NCBI GenBank assembly: GCA_012518255.1
Contig: JAAYSX010000028.1
Span: 1-59,035 of the forward strand
Length of the DNA stretch: 59,035 bases
Direction of reading: 5' to 3'
DNA from: Candidatus Epulonipiscium sp.
Lineage (GTDB): Bacteria > Bacillota > Clostridia > Lachnospirales > Cellulosilyticaceae
Of the stretch, positions 1 through 7,646 are shown in pieces. The position numbers and the translations under genes were made by a program. Numbering within the stretch: the first letter of the stretch is position 1; every line of letters begins with the position of its first letter. The notes under the pieces were generated by a model. That model worked only from the letters and a program-made list of their open reading frames with translations. It did not search any database and was not told the origin of the DNA.

Positions 1-429
1 CCTATTACAGTAGATTATTCTGGTCTAACCCAGTATAATGCTAAAACTAATGTTGACCCTAAGACTGTAGATGGTAGGTCACCAGGTGAAATGCAGGGCT
101 ATGATATAGGGCCAGATGGAATTATTACAGCCTATTATAATAATGGTGAATTTAAGCTACTAGGACAAGTAGTACTAGCTAACTTTGATAACCCGGCAGG
201 GCTAGAAAAAGTTGGAGATAATATATATAGAAATACTGCTAACTCAGGAGATTTTGATGGTATAGGAGAGGCAGGGATTTTCCAGGCAGGAGTTCTGGAA
301 ATGTCTAATGTAGACTTATCACAAGAATTTACTGAAATGATTACAACCCAAAGAGGCTTCCAGGCTAATTCAAAGATTATTAGCACATCTGATGAGATGC
401 TTCATGAGCTAGTTAACCTAAAACGTTAA
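1..429 (+). CDS. flgE: Flagellar hook protein FlgE, C-terminal part (5' truncated by window)
   Basis: This is the C-terminal 142 residues of the flagellar hook protein; the frame is open from base 1, so the start lies outside the window. The end of the protein carries the classic axial-protein signature: ALEMSNVDLS-like text (here VLEMSNVDLSQEF), then MITTQRGFQANSK, then a STSDEMLHELVNLKR-type tail, which closely resembles the end of Bacillus FlgE. These heptad-rich C-terminal residues pair with the N-terminus to form the D0 core of hook subunits. FlgG shares this motif, but the position upstream of flbD and motA, with fliL/fliM after, is the usual place of the hook gene in Clostridia and Bacilli. 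The open reading frame from an internal ATG at 91 is only the longest ATG-started version and is not the real start. Confidence 0.92.
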   Translation, partial: PITVDYSGLTQYNAKTNVDPKTVDGRSPGEMQGYDIGPDGIITAYYNNGEFKLLGQVVLANFDNPAGLEKVGDNIYRNTANSGDFDGIGEAGIFQAGVLEMSNVDLSQEFTEMITTQRGFQANSKIISTSDEMLHELVNLKR

Positions 430-450
430 TAAAGTTATATAATCTTAATT

Positions 451-478
451 AATCCAGGAGGATTTAACCTCCTGGGTT
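451..478 (+). other. Stable RNA hairpin between flgE and flbD
   Basis: CCAGGAGG (454-461) and CCTCCTGG (468-475) form a perfect 8-bp stem around the loop ATTTAA, extendable to 11 bp by A-U, A-U and one U-G pair. No U-run follows on either strand, so it does not look like an ordinary intrinsic terminator. It may be an RNA-processing or stability element that separates hook from motor gene expression. The stem contains a Shine-Dalgarno-like AGGAGG but no start codon follows it. Confidence 0.6.
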
Positions 479-542
479 ATAAAAAGAAATTAATTTACTA
501 ATGTTTTTAAAACTTACATAAATTATAATTAGGAGAAAACAA

Positions 543-737
543 ATGGTTGAAGTTACAAGGTTTAATAAGGAGACGATAATAATCAATGCAGACCTAATAG
601 AAATGATAGAAACTACACCAGATACAGTAATTACAATGACAACAGGCAAGAAGTTTGTAGTTAAGGAAACAAAAGAAGAAATAGTGGATAAAGTTATTTT
701 ATATAGACAAAGAATATTAGATATAATAGAGTCTTAA
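543..737 (+). CDS. flbD: Flagellar protein FlbD (SwrD family)
   Basis: Small 64-residue protein of the FlbD/SwrD family, found between the hook gene and motA or fliL in many Firmicutes and spirochaetes. In Bacillus subtilis the relative (SwrD) raises flagellar motor power, although its molecular mechanism is not settled. The visible family features are an N-terminal segment VEVTRFN, a central IETTPDTVITMTTGKK and a C-terminal helix KEEIVDKVILYRQRIL. The ATG at 543 follows AGGAGA at 531-536 with good spacing. It is not the unrelated FlbD transcription activator of Caulobacter, which is much longer. The next gene, motA, begins 13 bp downstream, consistent with a role in torque generation. Confidence 0.88.
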   Translation: MVEVTRFNKETIIINADLIEMIETTPDTVITMTTGKKFVVKETKEEIVDKVILYRQRILDIIES

Positions 738-750
738 GTGAGGTGAAAAA

Positions 751-1551
751 GTGGATATTGCTGCGATAATTGGAATAATAGCTGGTATAGTATTTATGTT
801 TACATCTATTTTCCTTGGAGGAGGAATAGCAGGGGTTACATTGTTTCTAGACTTGCCTTCTGCTATGATTACATTTGGCGGAGCTTTTGCATCATTATTA
901 ATTGCAACTCCATTAGATAAAGTTATGGGCTCCCTAAAAACAGCTAAACTAGCCTTTAAATCCCAGGATTTAGACCCAGGTGAGGTTATAAAAAACATTA
1001 TTGATCTAGCTTTTACAGCTAGAAAAGAAGGGCTTTTAGCACTAGAGGAAATGGCTAATAATATGGATGATGAATTCCTAAAGAAAGGAATCCTTTTAAT
1101 AGTAGATGGAACAGATCCGGAACTAGTCCGTAATATATTAGAAACAGAATTGGCATTTATGGAAGGAAGGCATAATGACCACCAGGCATTTTGGACAACA
1201 GTTGGAGCACTCGGGCCTGCTTGGGGTATGATAGGAACATTAATTGGGCTTATCACCATGCTGGACAACCTAAGTGATCCAAGTACCCTAGGTCCTAGTA
1301 TGTCAGTTGCACTAGTTACAACGTTATATGGATCTGTGCTTGCAAACTTTATTGCTGATCCTATAGCGAGTAAGTTAAAATCACGAAGTGGTGATGAAGT
1401 ACTTCTTAAGGAAGTAACCATTGAAGGATTGTTATCTATTCAGGCAGGGGAAAACCCAAGAATTATAGAAGAAAAACTCAAAGCATTCTTATCACCTTCT
1501 CTTCGTGAAAGTTTATCGGGAGAAATAAGTGATCAGGAAGGTGAAGATTAA
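751..1551 (+). CDS. motA: Flagellar motor stator protein MotA/PomA-type
   Basis: Inner-membrane stator subunit that, with MotB, conducts ions and pushes on FliG to rotate the flagellum. The 266-residue length and four hydrophobic segments (about residues 1-23, 28-50, 150-170 and 180-205) match the family. The TM3-TM4 stretch GPAWGMIGTLIGLITML followed by DPSTLGPSMSVALVTTLYG is closer in wording to sodium-type PomA than to Escherichia coli MotA; ion specificity cannot be decided by eye. The large cytoplasmic loop has the charged region DLAFTARKEGLLALEE that contacts the rotor. Translation starts at GTG 751, behind an AGGTG site. The stop codon overlaps the motB start by one base, indicating coupled translation. 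Confidence 0.93.
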   Translation: MDIAAIIGIIAGIVFMFTSIFLGGGIAGVTLFLDLPSAMITFGGAFASLLIATPLDKVMGSLKTAKLAFKSQDLDPGEVIKNIIDLAFTARKEGLLALEEMANNMDDEFLKKGILLIVDGTDPELVRNILETELAFMEGRHNDHQAFWTTVGALGPAWGMIGTLIGLITMLDNLSDPSTLGPSMSVALVTTLYGSVLANFIADPIASKLKSRSGDEVLLKEVTIEGLLSIQAGENPRIIEEKLKAFLSPSLRESLSGEISDQEGED

Positions 1552-2309
1552 TGAGAGATAAGAACAAACAAGAAGTACAAGACTCAGGTTCACCGGCATG
1601 GATGGCTACATTTGCTGATATGATGACACTGTTACTTACATTTTTTATATTGCTGTTTTCAATGTCAACTGTAGATATTGCAAAATATAAGGCTTTTGCA
1701 AGTGCATTTGATGGAGGATCAGGTGTCCTAGATGGTGATATAAATACTGGTAGTGAAATTATGATGGGGGATGGAATGACCCAACTACCAGGAATTGAAA
1801 ACTCTGTTATAGATGGGCAAGAGGAGCAATATAAACGTAAAAAGCTAGAAGAAATGGAAAGAGAAATAAAAGAACATTTAAGTAAATATAGTATAGACCA
1901 AGAAGTTGAAACAAGTAATAATGGAGAATACATTACACTAAAATTTGATGATATATTATTATTTGATACAGGAAAGGCTGACTTAAAAGAAGAAGCTACA
2001 CAAGTCTTAGATAGAGTAGGAATTTTATTAGAAGAATACTTACAGCAGCCCGAGCTTAACCTAGCATTTGAGGGGCACACGGATAATATTCCTATTAACA
2101 CAAGACAATTTCCAAGTAACTGGGAACTTTCAGCAGCAAGAGCAATAGCAGTTGCTAAATATTATATAGAAGAAATGCATTTTAACCCAGCTCAAATATC
2201 AACAGAAGGTTTAGGAGAATATGTACCTTTAGAGCCAAATGATACTGCTGAAGGAAGGGCTACAAATAGAAGGGTAGAAATAAAAATTATGAATATACCT
2301 AGTAGATAA
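1551..2309 (+). CDS. motB: Flagellar motor stator protein MotB/PomB-type
   Basis: Second stator subunit; one N-terminal transmembrane helix and a periplasm-facing OmpA-like peptidoglycan-binding domain. The helix (about residues 19-39) begins PAWMATFADMMTLL and contains the essential ion-binding aspartate at position 23. The PAWM-TFAD wording resembles PomB. Residues about 40-110 form the plug/linker region, and the OmpA domain (about 120-250) shows FEGHTDNIPI and the terminal ATNRRVEIKIM motif. The 252-residue length is normal. It overlaps motA by one base and is followed 16 bp later by fliL, which stabilises stators in other bacteria. Confidence 0.93.
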   Translation: MRDKNKQEVQDSGSPAWMATFADMMTLLLTFFILLFSMSTVDIAKYKAFASAFDGGSGVLDGDINTGSEIMMGDGMTQLPGIENSVIDGQEEQYKRKKLEEMEREIKEHLSKYSIDQEVETSNNGEYITLKFDDILLFDTGKADLKEEATQVLDRVGILLEEYLQQPELNLAFEGHTDNIPINTRQFPSNWELSAARAIAVAKYYIEEMHFNPAQISTEGLGEYVPLEPNDTAEGRATNRRVEIKIMNIPSR

Positions 2310-2325
2310 GATAGAGGGGTAAGCT

Positions 2326-2805
2326 ATGGATAAAAAGTTTAAGGTTTTTGTAATTTTAGCATTTGTTTTATTATTTGCTGGAATGGTAGTAGGAGGGTTT
2401 TTTATAGTTACAAGTCTTTCGACTAAAGATATGCCACCAAGCTCAGAACAGGTGGAAGGTAATATAAACCCAAAAAATGTGGAAATTTTTCAATTGGAGG
2501 GAGATATAACAACAAATCTCGTTTCAGAAGAAGATAAGGATAGCAAGCATGTAATAAAGATAACAGTAGGTTTTGCAGTTAATAAAAAAAGCAAGGACTT
2601 TAAAGAAGTTGCAAAACAGTTTAGTGAAAAAGAAATCCTTATACGGAATGAGGTAATTGAAATTCTTAGGAATCAGTCCTATGAAAGTATGGCTAAGGCT
2701 GATGCACAAGAAACATTATCAGAAATTATAGTATCTCGTTTATCCACACTTCTTTTTACCCAGTCAATAGAAGACATGTATTTTGGAGATTTTTTCGTAC
2801 AATAA
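2326..2805 (+). CDS. fliL: Flagellar basal-body-associated protein FliL
   Basis: Single-pass membrane protein of 159 residues that encircles and supports the stator units at the basal body. A hydrophobic segment at about residues 7-28 is followed by an extracytoplasmic stomatin-like domain; the segment HVIKITVGFAVN and the C-terminal helices VIEILRNQSYESMA and LSEIIVSRLSTLL match FliL of Firmicutes. The ATG at 2326 is preceded by GAGGGG at 2313-2318. It sits between motB and fliM as in most clostridial fla operons. Confidence 0.9.
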   Translation: MDKKFKVFVILAFVLLFAGMVVGGFFIVTSLSTKDMPPSSEQVEGNINPKNVEIFQLEGDITTNLVSEEDKDSKHVIKITVGFAVNKKSKDFKEVAKQFSEKEILIRNEVIEILRNQSYESMAKADAQETLSEIIVSRLSTLLFTQSIEDMYFGDFFVQ

Positions 2806-2835
2806 AGTAATCTGAGATAAAAGGATGTGGTGTTT

Positions 2836-3825
2836 ATGGCTGATATATTGTCGCAAAATGAAATAGATGATCTCTTAAACGCACTCAGCTCAGGTGAAGT
2901 TGATGTAGAAGAGATGGATTCCAGTACAAGAGAAAAACAAATAAAGGAATATGATTTCGCAAGACCGTCTAAGTTCTCAAAAGAACAACTTAGGACCTTA
3001 GAAATTATATTTGATAATTATGGGAGGGCAGTGTCTACCTTTTTATCAGGATACTTACGCACACTTACACAGGTGGAAGTAATTAATGCGGAAGCTGTTA
3101 CATATTCTGAGTTTACTAATTCATTAACTGACCCAGTAGTTTTATCTATTATAGACTTTTTACCCTTAAATGGCTCAATTATATTAGAGTTTTCTCCTAA
3201 TATGGGTTATGTTATAATTGACCGTATATTAGGTGGACAAGGGAAATCCTTAACTAAAATAAGGGAATATACAGATATTGAAAAGATATTACTTAAGAGG
3301 GTTATCCATCAGTTTGTAAATCTTTTAGTAGAACCATGGGAAAATGTAATATCATTAGAGCCTGTGTTAGATAAGATAGAAACAAACTCACAAGTTGCTC
3401 AAATAATTTCTCCCAATGAAATTATTGCTTTAATTACATTCAATGTTCAAATTGGGGACGTTGAGGCAATGATGAATGTTTGTATTCCACATATAGTTAT
3501 AGAACCAATTATGGACAAATTAAATACAAGGCACTGGTTCGCACATGAAAAAAAGGAAGATAACAAGCAGCATAGGGAGCAGATTGAAAAAAAATTAGAA
3601 GTTTCTGAAATACCCGTTAGCGCAATTTTAGGTAAAACACAAATAACAGTCAGGGAATTTATAGAGTTACAAAATAATGATATAATAACCTTAGATTCAT
3701 GTGTTGACTCTGATATGGAAATACATGTGGGGAATTTCTTAAAGTTTTACGGTAAGCCCGGTGTCCATAAAAAAAATAATGCAATTCAAATTACCTCTGT
3801 AGTGAGGGGGGAGGATGATATATAA
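2836..3825 (+). CDS. fliM: Flagellar motor switch protein FliM
   Basis: C-ring switch protein that binds phosphorylated CheY and sets rotation direction. The N-terminal CheY-binding peptide LSQNEIDDLLNAL is present at residues 4-16, followed by the CheC-like middle domain (about 45-230) and a C-terminal SpoA/FliN-like domain (about 250-330) with the segment VREFIELQNNDIITLDS. I place the start at ATG 2836, giving MADILSQNEID as in relatives; in-frame GTG codons at 2827 and 2830 lie almost on top of the AAAGGA ribosome binding site and are less likely. The stop overlaps the fliY start by one base. Confidence 0.94.
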   Translation: MADILSQNEIDDLLNALSSGEVDVEEMDSSTREKQIKEYDFARPSKFSKEQLRTLEIIFDNYGRAVSTFLSGYLRTLTQVEVINAEAVTYSEFTNSLTDPVVLSIIDFLPLNGSIILEFSPNMGYVIIDRILGGQGKSLTKIREYTDIEKILLKRVIHQFVNLLVEPWENVISLEPVLDKIETNSQVAQIISPNEIIALITFNVQIGDVEAMMNVCIPHIVIEPIMDKLNTRHWFAHEKKEDNKQHREQIEKKLEVSEIPVSAILGKTQITVREFIELQNNDIITLDSCVDSDMEIHVGNFLKFYGKPGVHKKNNAIQITSVVRGEDDI

Positions 3826-5015
3826 TGAGCGATGGTGTGCTATCTCAGGAGGAAATAAATGCACTTTTGGGTGTGACTTCCGAAGATGAAGAAAAAACAT
3901 CGGCTGTTGACATGCTAAGTGAAGAAGAAAAAGATGCCATAGGTGAAATTGGTAATATTAGTATGGGTACATCAGCAACAACTTTATTTACACTTTTAAA
4001 TCAAAAAGTATCAATTACAACTCCAAGGGTTAAGGTGTGGGAGTGGGAAGATTTTTTAAGTAGCTATCCAGATGATATTGTTATAATAAATGTAAATTAT
4101 ACAGAAGGTGTTACAGGAACTAATTTACTATTATTAAAGCAAGAAGATGTTAAGAAGATTACAGATATTATGATGGGAGGGGATGGGGCAGGAGAGTTTG
4201 AAGACGAAGAGCTAACAGATCTTCATCTTAGTGCCATAGCAGAGGCTATGAACCAAATGGTTGGTTCAGCTTCAACATCAATGTCACAGATGTTAGATAT
4301 GAAAATAGATATTTCACCGCCGCAGGCTTTTATGAGCAAACTTGCCGCTGAAGATGAGGAACCAGATAAATCCTTTGCCCAGGATGGTATAGTACAGGTT
4401 GCTTTTCGTATGAAAGTTGGTACTATTATAGATAGTGAAATTATGCAAATCTTACCTATAGATTTTGCAAAGGAAATGGTTAAGCAACTGATGAGTCCTG
4501 AAACTAAGAGTGTAGAAGAGCAAGTACAACCAGTTACACCAGATACACCAAGTAAAAAGGCAAGTGGCCCGGAGATTCCGCAGCAAGTTGCACCGGCACA
4601 GAGCGTTACACCAACAGTAGTAGCTCCTAGTCCAGCAGAATCTATTCCAGTTAGTGATTCTGAAGCAATTTTATCCCAAGGAGAACAAAGTCAAAACATA
4701 GTTAGAGATGTAGATGTTAAGATGCCACAATTTCCAAGCTTCGATGTCAGTCATGTTGCACAGCAAAAGGAAAACATGGATATTGTGATGGATGTACCAC
4801 TGGAAGTTACAGTAGAACTCGGTAGAACCAGTAAAAAAATTAAGGAAATACTTGAATTTAATCCTGGTACAGTTATAGAACTTGACCGCCTAGCAGGAGA
4901 ACCAATAGATATTTTAGTAAATGGTAAGTATGTTGCTGAGGGTGAAGTGGTAGTTATTGATGAAAATTTTGGTATACGTATAACAGAGATTGTAAATCCT
5001 GAACTTAGAATTTAG
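3825..5015 (+). CDS. fliY: Flagellar motor switch phosphatase FliY (CheC-FliN fusion)
   Basis: C-ring protein that in Gram-positive bacteria replaces FliN and also dephosphorylates CheY-P at the motor. The N-terminus repeats the CheY-binding motif LSQEEINALL. The middle domain (about residues 30-215) carries two CheC-type phosphatase sites: GEIGNISMGTSA and AIAEAMNQMVGSAS, each with the expected Glu and Asn. A low-complexity linker rich in Pro, Gln, Ser and Val (about 225-310) joins it to a C-terminal SpoA/FliN domain (about 315-396) with VELGRTSKKIKEIL and NGKYVAEGEVVVID. At 396 residues it is of normal length. It starts with ATG, coupled to fliM by a one-base overlap. Confidence 0.94.
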   Translation: MSDGVLSQEEINALLGVTSEDEEKTSAVDMLSEEEKDAIGEIGNISMGTSATTLFTLLNQKVSITTPRVKVWEWEDFLSSYPDDIVIINVNYTEGVTGTNLLLLKQEDVKKITDIMMGGDGAGEFEDEELTDLHLSAIAEAMNQMVGSASTSMSQMLDMKIDISPPQAFMSKLAAEDEEPDKSFAQDGIVQVAFRMKVGTIIDSEIMQILPIDFAKEMVKQLMSPETKSVEEQVQPVTPDTPSKKASGPEIPQQVAPAQSVTPTVVAPSPAESIPVSDSEAILSQGEQSQNIVRDVDVKMPQFPSFDVSHVAQQKENMDIVMDVPLEVTVELGRTSKKIKEILEFNPGTVIELDRLAGEPIDILVNGKYVAEGEVVVIDENFGIRITEIVNPELRI

Positions 5016-5035
5016 TAAATAAAGGGGTGCTTATT

Positions 5036-5398
5036 TTGGCTAATAAAATTTTAATAGTAGATGATGCAGCTTTTATGCGAATGATGATTAAAGATATTTT
5101 AACAAAAAATGATTATGAGGTAGTAGGAGAGGCAGAAAACGGAGTAAAGGCAGTAGAAAAATATAAGGAACTTGGACCAGACCTAGTTTTAATGGATATA
5201 ACTATGCCAGAACTAGATGGTATTCAAGCTGTAAAGCAAATAAAGGAATTTGACCCAGATGCAAAAGTTGTAATGTGCTCAGCAATGGGACAACAGGCAA
5301 TGGTTATAGAATCTATTCAAGCAGGGGCAAAAGACTTTATAGTAAAACCTTTCCAAGCTGAAAGGGTAATTGAAGCAATTCAAAAAGTGCTTCAGTAA
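5036..5398 (+). CDS. cheY: Chemotaxis response regulator CheY
   Basis: Single-domain receiver protein that carries phosphate from CheA to the motor switch. With the TTG start at 5036 it is 120 residues long and begins MANKILIVDDAAFMRMM, nearly the text of Bacillus CheY. The key residues are visible: acidic pair D9/D10, phospho-acceptor D54 in VLMDITMPE, the Ser at 82 in MCSAMGQQ and K104 in FIVKPFQ. The GTG at 5027 would also be in frame but overlaps the AAAGGGG ribosome binding site at 5021-5027, so TTG 5036 is preferred. Its position among the fli genes is the same as in Bacillus. Confidence 0.95.
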   Translation: MANKILIVDDAAFMRMMIKDILTKNDYEVVGEAENGVKAVEKYKELGPDLVLMDITMPELDGIQAVKQIKEFDPDAKVVMCSAMGQQAMVIESIQAGAKDFIVKPFQAERVIEAIQKVLQ

Positions 5399-5435
5399 TA
5401 TAAATATATTAGTATAATAGGAGGGTTTATAAATT

Positions 5436-5771
5436 ATGTTGCAAGCAATACTATTACTATTTACATTTGTGTTTGTAATAGGCTTAGCCTATTATATAAC
5501 CAAAAAAATTGCAGCTTTAAATACCCTCCGTATGCAGGGAAAAAATATGAAAATTATTGAAACCTTGCAGCTTGGAGTAAACCAATTAGTACACCTAGTT
5601 AAAATAGGTGATAAAATAATAATGATTGGGGTTACTAAGGATAGGATTACTTACCTAGATGAAATAGATAAGGATCTTATTGATTTAGACATATATAAAG
5701 AAACTAAAGATACATTAACATTTGAAGAACATTTAAAGAATATAATAGGTAAAAAGAAAGATAAAATATAG
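5436..5771 (+). CDS. fliO: Flagellar export protein FliO (FliZ in Bacillus)
   Basis: Membrane protein of 111 residues that assists assembly of the FliP ring of the flagellar type III export gate. One N-terminal transmembrane helix (about residues 3-23) is followed by the family signature MKIIETLQLGVNQLVHLVKIGDKIIMIGVT and an acidic tail. AGGAGG at 5420-5425 precedes the ATG. The gene stands immediately before fliP, as in nearly all fla operons. The family is poorly conserved, so context contributes to this call. Confidence 0.86.
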   Translation: MLQAILLLFTFVFVIGLAYYITKKIAALNTLRMQGKNMKIIETLQLGVNQLVHLVKIGDKIIMIGVTKDRITYLDEIDKDLIDLDIYKETKDTLTFEEHLKNIIGKKKDKI

Positions 5772-5787
5772 ATGTAAGGAGAATAGA

Positions 5788-6570
5788 ATGCAAAAGCACA
5801 AATACAAACCTTTTTTAAGAAAATTAATTATTAGTGTCATTTGCATACTGTTTTTTTCAGTGCACGTATATGCAGAGCCTATGATGTTGCCTAATATTAA
5901 TATTGATATAGGTCAATCTAATGACCCAAGCCAGGTAACAGGTAGTTTACAGATGCTATTTATACTTACAATTCTTGCACTTGCGCCATCTATATTAATT
6001 ATGCTAACAGCATTTACAAGGATAATTATATCCCTTCACTTTGTTAGATCAGCACTTGGCACTCAGCAAATGCCACCAAATCAAGTTTTAATTGGGCTAG
6101 CATTATTTTTAACATTTTTTATTATGGCGCCAACCTTTAAGGCTGTTAATGAGGAAGCAATACAGCCCTATGCTGCTGCAGAAATATCCCAGGAAGTAGC
6201 TATTGAGAAAGGGATGTACCCTATAAAGGAATTTATGCTTAAGCAAACAAGGGATGTTGATTTAAAATTATTTGCAGATATAGCACAAATGCCACCTATA
6301 GAAAATGAAGAAGATCTTGTTAAGGAAATACCAAGTAGTATATTGATTCCAGCATTTATAATAAATGAAATAAGGGCTGGATTTATGATTGGGTTTTTAA
6401 TATTTATACCTTTTATAGTAATTGATATGGTTGTAGCATCTACACTTATGTCTATGGGAATGATGATGCTTCCACCAGCTATGATTGCCTTACCTTTTAA
6501 GATACTTTTATTTATAATGGTAGATGGATGGAATTTGGTTATTGGTCAATTAACACAGACATTTAAATAG
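5788..6570 (+). CDS. fliP: Flagellar type III export gate protein FliP
   Basis: Core pore-forming subunit of the flagellar export gate, 260 residues. A cleavable signal peptide is evident: KHKYKPFLRK, a hydrophobic run, then VHVYAEP with likely cleavage after YA at about residue 30. The mature part has four transmembrane segments with the family signatures LTAFTRIIISLHFVRSALG, QMPPNQVLIGLALFLTFFIM and the C-terminal IDMVVASTLMSMGMMMLPP. FliQ follows after 13 bp. The start ATG has AAGGAGA upstream. Confidence 0.95.
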   Translation: MQKHKYKPFLRKLIISVICILFFSVHVYAEPMMLPNINIDIGQSNDPSQVTGSLQMLFILTILALAPSILIMLTAFTRIIISLHFVRSALGTQQMPPNQVLIGLALFLTFFIMAPTFKAVNEEAIQPYAAAEISQEVAIEKGMYPIKEFMLKQTRDVDLKLFADIAQMPPIENEEDLVKEIPSSILIPAFIINEIRAGFMIGFLIFIPFIVIDMVVASTLMSMGMMMLPPAMIALPFKILLFIMVDGWNLVIGQLTQTFK

Positions 6571-6583
6571 TGAGGAGTAAACA

Positions 6584-6850
6584 ATGGAAGAACAAGTAAT
6601 CGATATTATGCGAAGTGCAATTTTAATGATTATTAAGGTTTCAACTCCTATGTTATTAGTAGCTATAATAGTAGGATTAACTGTTAGTATCTTTCAAACA
6701 ACAACTTCAATCCAGGAGCAAACCTTATCCTTTGCACCTAAAATAGTTGCTATTTTTTTATCAATAATTATTTTTGGTCCATGGATGATGAATACATTAA
6801 TTGCTTTTATAAATGAAATATACAGGAATTTTAATATGTTTTTAAGATAA
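6584..6850 (+). CDS. fliQ: Flagellar export gate protein FliQ
   Basis: Small 88-residue two-helix membrane protein that packs around the FliP/FliR pore. The helices run at about residues 12-36 and 50-77, and the loop contains the recognisable SIFQTTTSIQEQTLSFAPKI. GAGGAG at 6572-6577 gives a good ribosome binding site. It lies between fliP and fliR as usual. Confidence 0.94.
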   Translation: MEEQVIDIMRSAILMIIKVSTPMLLVAIIVGLTVSIFQTTTSIQEQTLSFAPKIVAIFLSIIIFGPWMMNTLIAFINEIYRNFNMFLR

Positions 6851-6863
6851 TAGGGGATGAGAG

Positions 6864-7646
6864 ATGGATGCAATAATTGAGTTTTATACACAAATTGATA
6901 TATTTCTCTTAGTATTTACTCGGGTAATAGCTATTTTGGTAGTTGTACCCGTGTTTTCAGATAAGAAGGTTCCACCAATAGCTCAGGCTGGATTATCATT
7001 TGTAATATCTATTATTGTTATATACTCAACTCCACTTATGGAAATAGAATACAATGCCAATATGATAGGGTATGGATTTCTAATAATTAAAGAAATTATG
7101 GTGGGACTAATTATTGGTTTTATAGTCTATATGATGTTCCAAATTTTCCTTTTAGTGGGCCAGCTTATTAGTAGCTCATCAGGCTTATCTATGAGTAATA
7201 TGTATGATCCAACTATAGGACAGCAAGTTCCAATAGTAGGCAATCTATATTACTATGTAGCAATTGCCTTGTTTTTAGTAACTAATGGACATCATATTAT
7301 ATTTAGAAGCCTAATACATAGTTATTCCTTAATTCCCATAGGGCAGGGGCAACTTACTTCTTCAATAGTGGGTCAGATGGTAACTATGTTAAACAATTAT
7401 TTTATTATATCTGTAAAAATTGCAGCACCAGTTATGGTTACAATTTTTATACTTGACTTTGCCTTAGGAATACTGGCAAGGACGGCCCCTCAGATGAATA
7501 TGTTTGTTATAGGTTTTCCAATAAAGATAATGGCAGCTTTAGTAATGATGTTAATTACAACAGTATTAATGGCTACTGCATATGAGTATGTATTTGACCA
7601 GATACAAATTAATTTAAGGCAAGTAATACAAGGACTGAGACCATGA
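6864..7646 (+). CDS. fliR: Flagellar export gate protein FliR
   Basis: Export-gate membrane protein of 260 residues with about six hydrophobic segments. Family text includes FTRVIAILVVVPVFSDKKVPPIAQAGLSF near the start (split here only for reference), LLVGQLISSSSGLSMSNMYDP in the middle, and ILARTAPQMNMFVIGFPIKI towards the end. The stop codon is embedded in an ATGA overlap with flhB, which suggests coupled translation; fliR and flhB are even fused in some clostridia, but they are separate here. Confidence 0.94.
   Translation: MDAIIEFYTQIDIFLLVFTRVIAILVVVPVFSDKKVPPIAQAGLSFVISIIVIYSTPLMEIEYNANMIGYGFLIIKEIMVGLIIGFIVYMMFQIFLLVGQLISSSSGLSMSNMYDPTIGQQVPIVGNLYYYVAIALFLVTNGHHIIFRSLIHSYSLIPIGQGQLTSSIVGQMVTMLNNYFIISVKIAAPVMVTIFILDFALGILARTAPQMNMFVIGFPIKIMAALVMMLITTVLMATAYEYVFDQIQINLRQVIQGLRP

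Noticed and set aside
451-478. Hairpin after flgE as an intrinsic terminator
   Set aside because: No U-run follows on either strand and the downstream genes belong to the same operon.
717-1421. Long minus-strand open frame opposite motA (234 codons), and similar ones opposite motB, flhA, cheB and tsf
   Set aside because: They lie opposite clearly conserved genes, lack ribosome binding sites and show no family motifs; they are by-products of codon bias.
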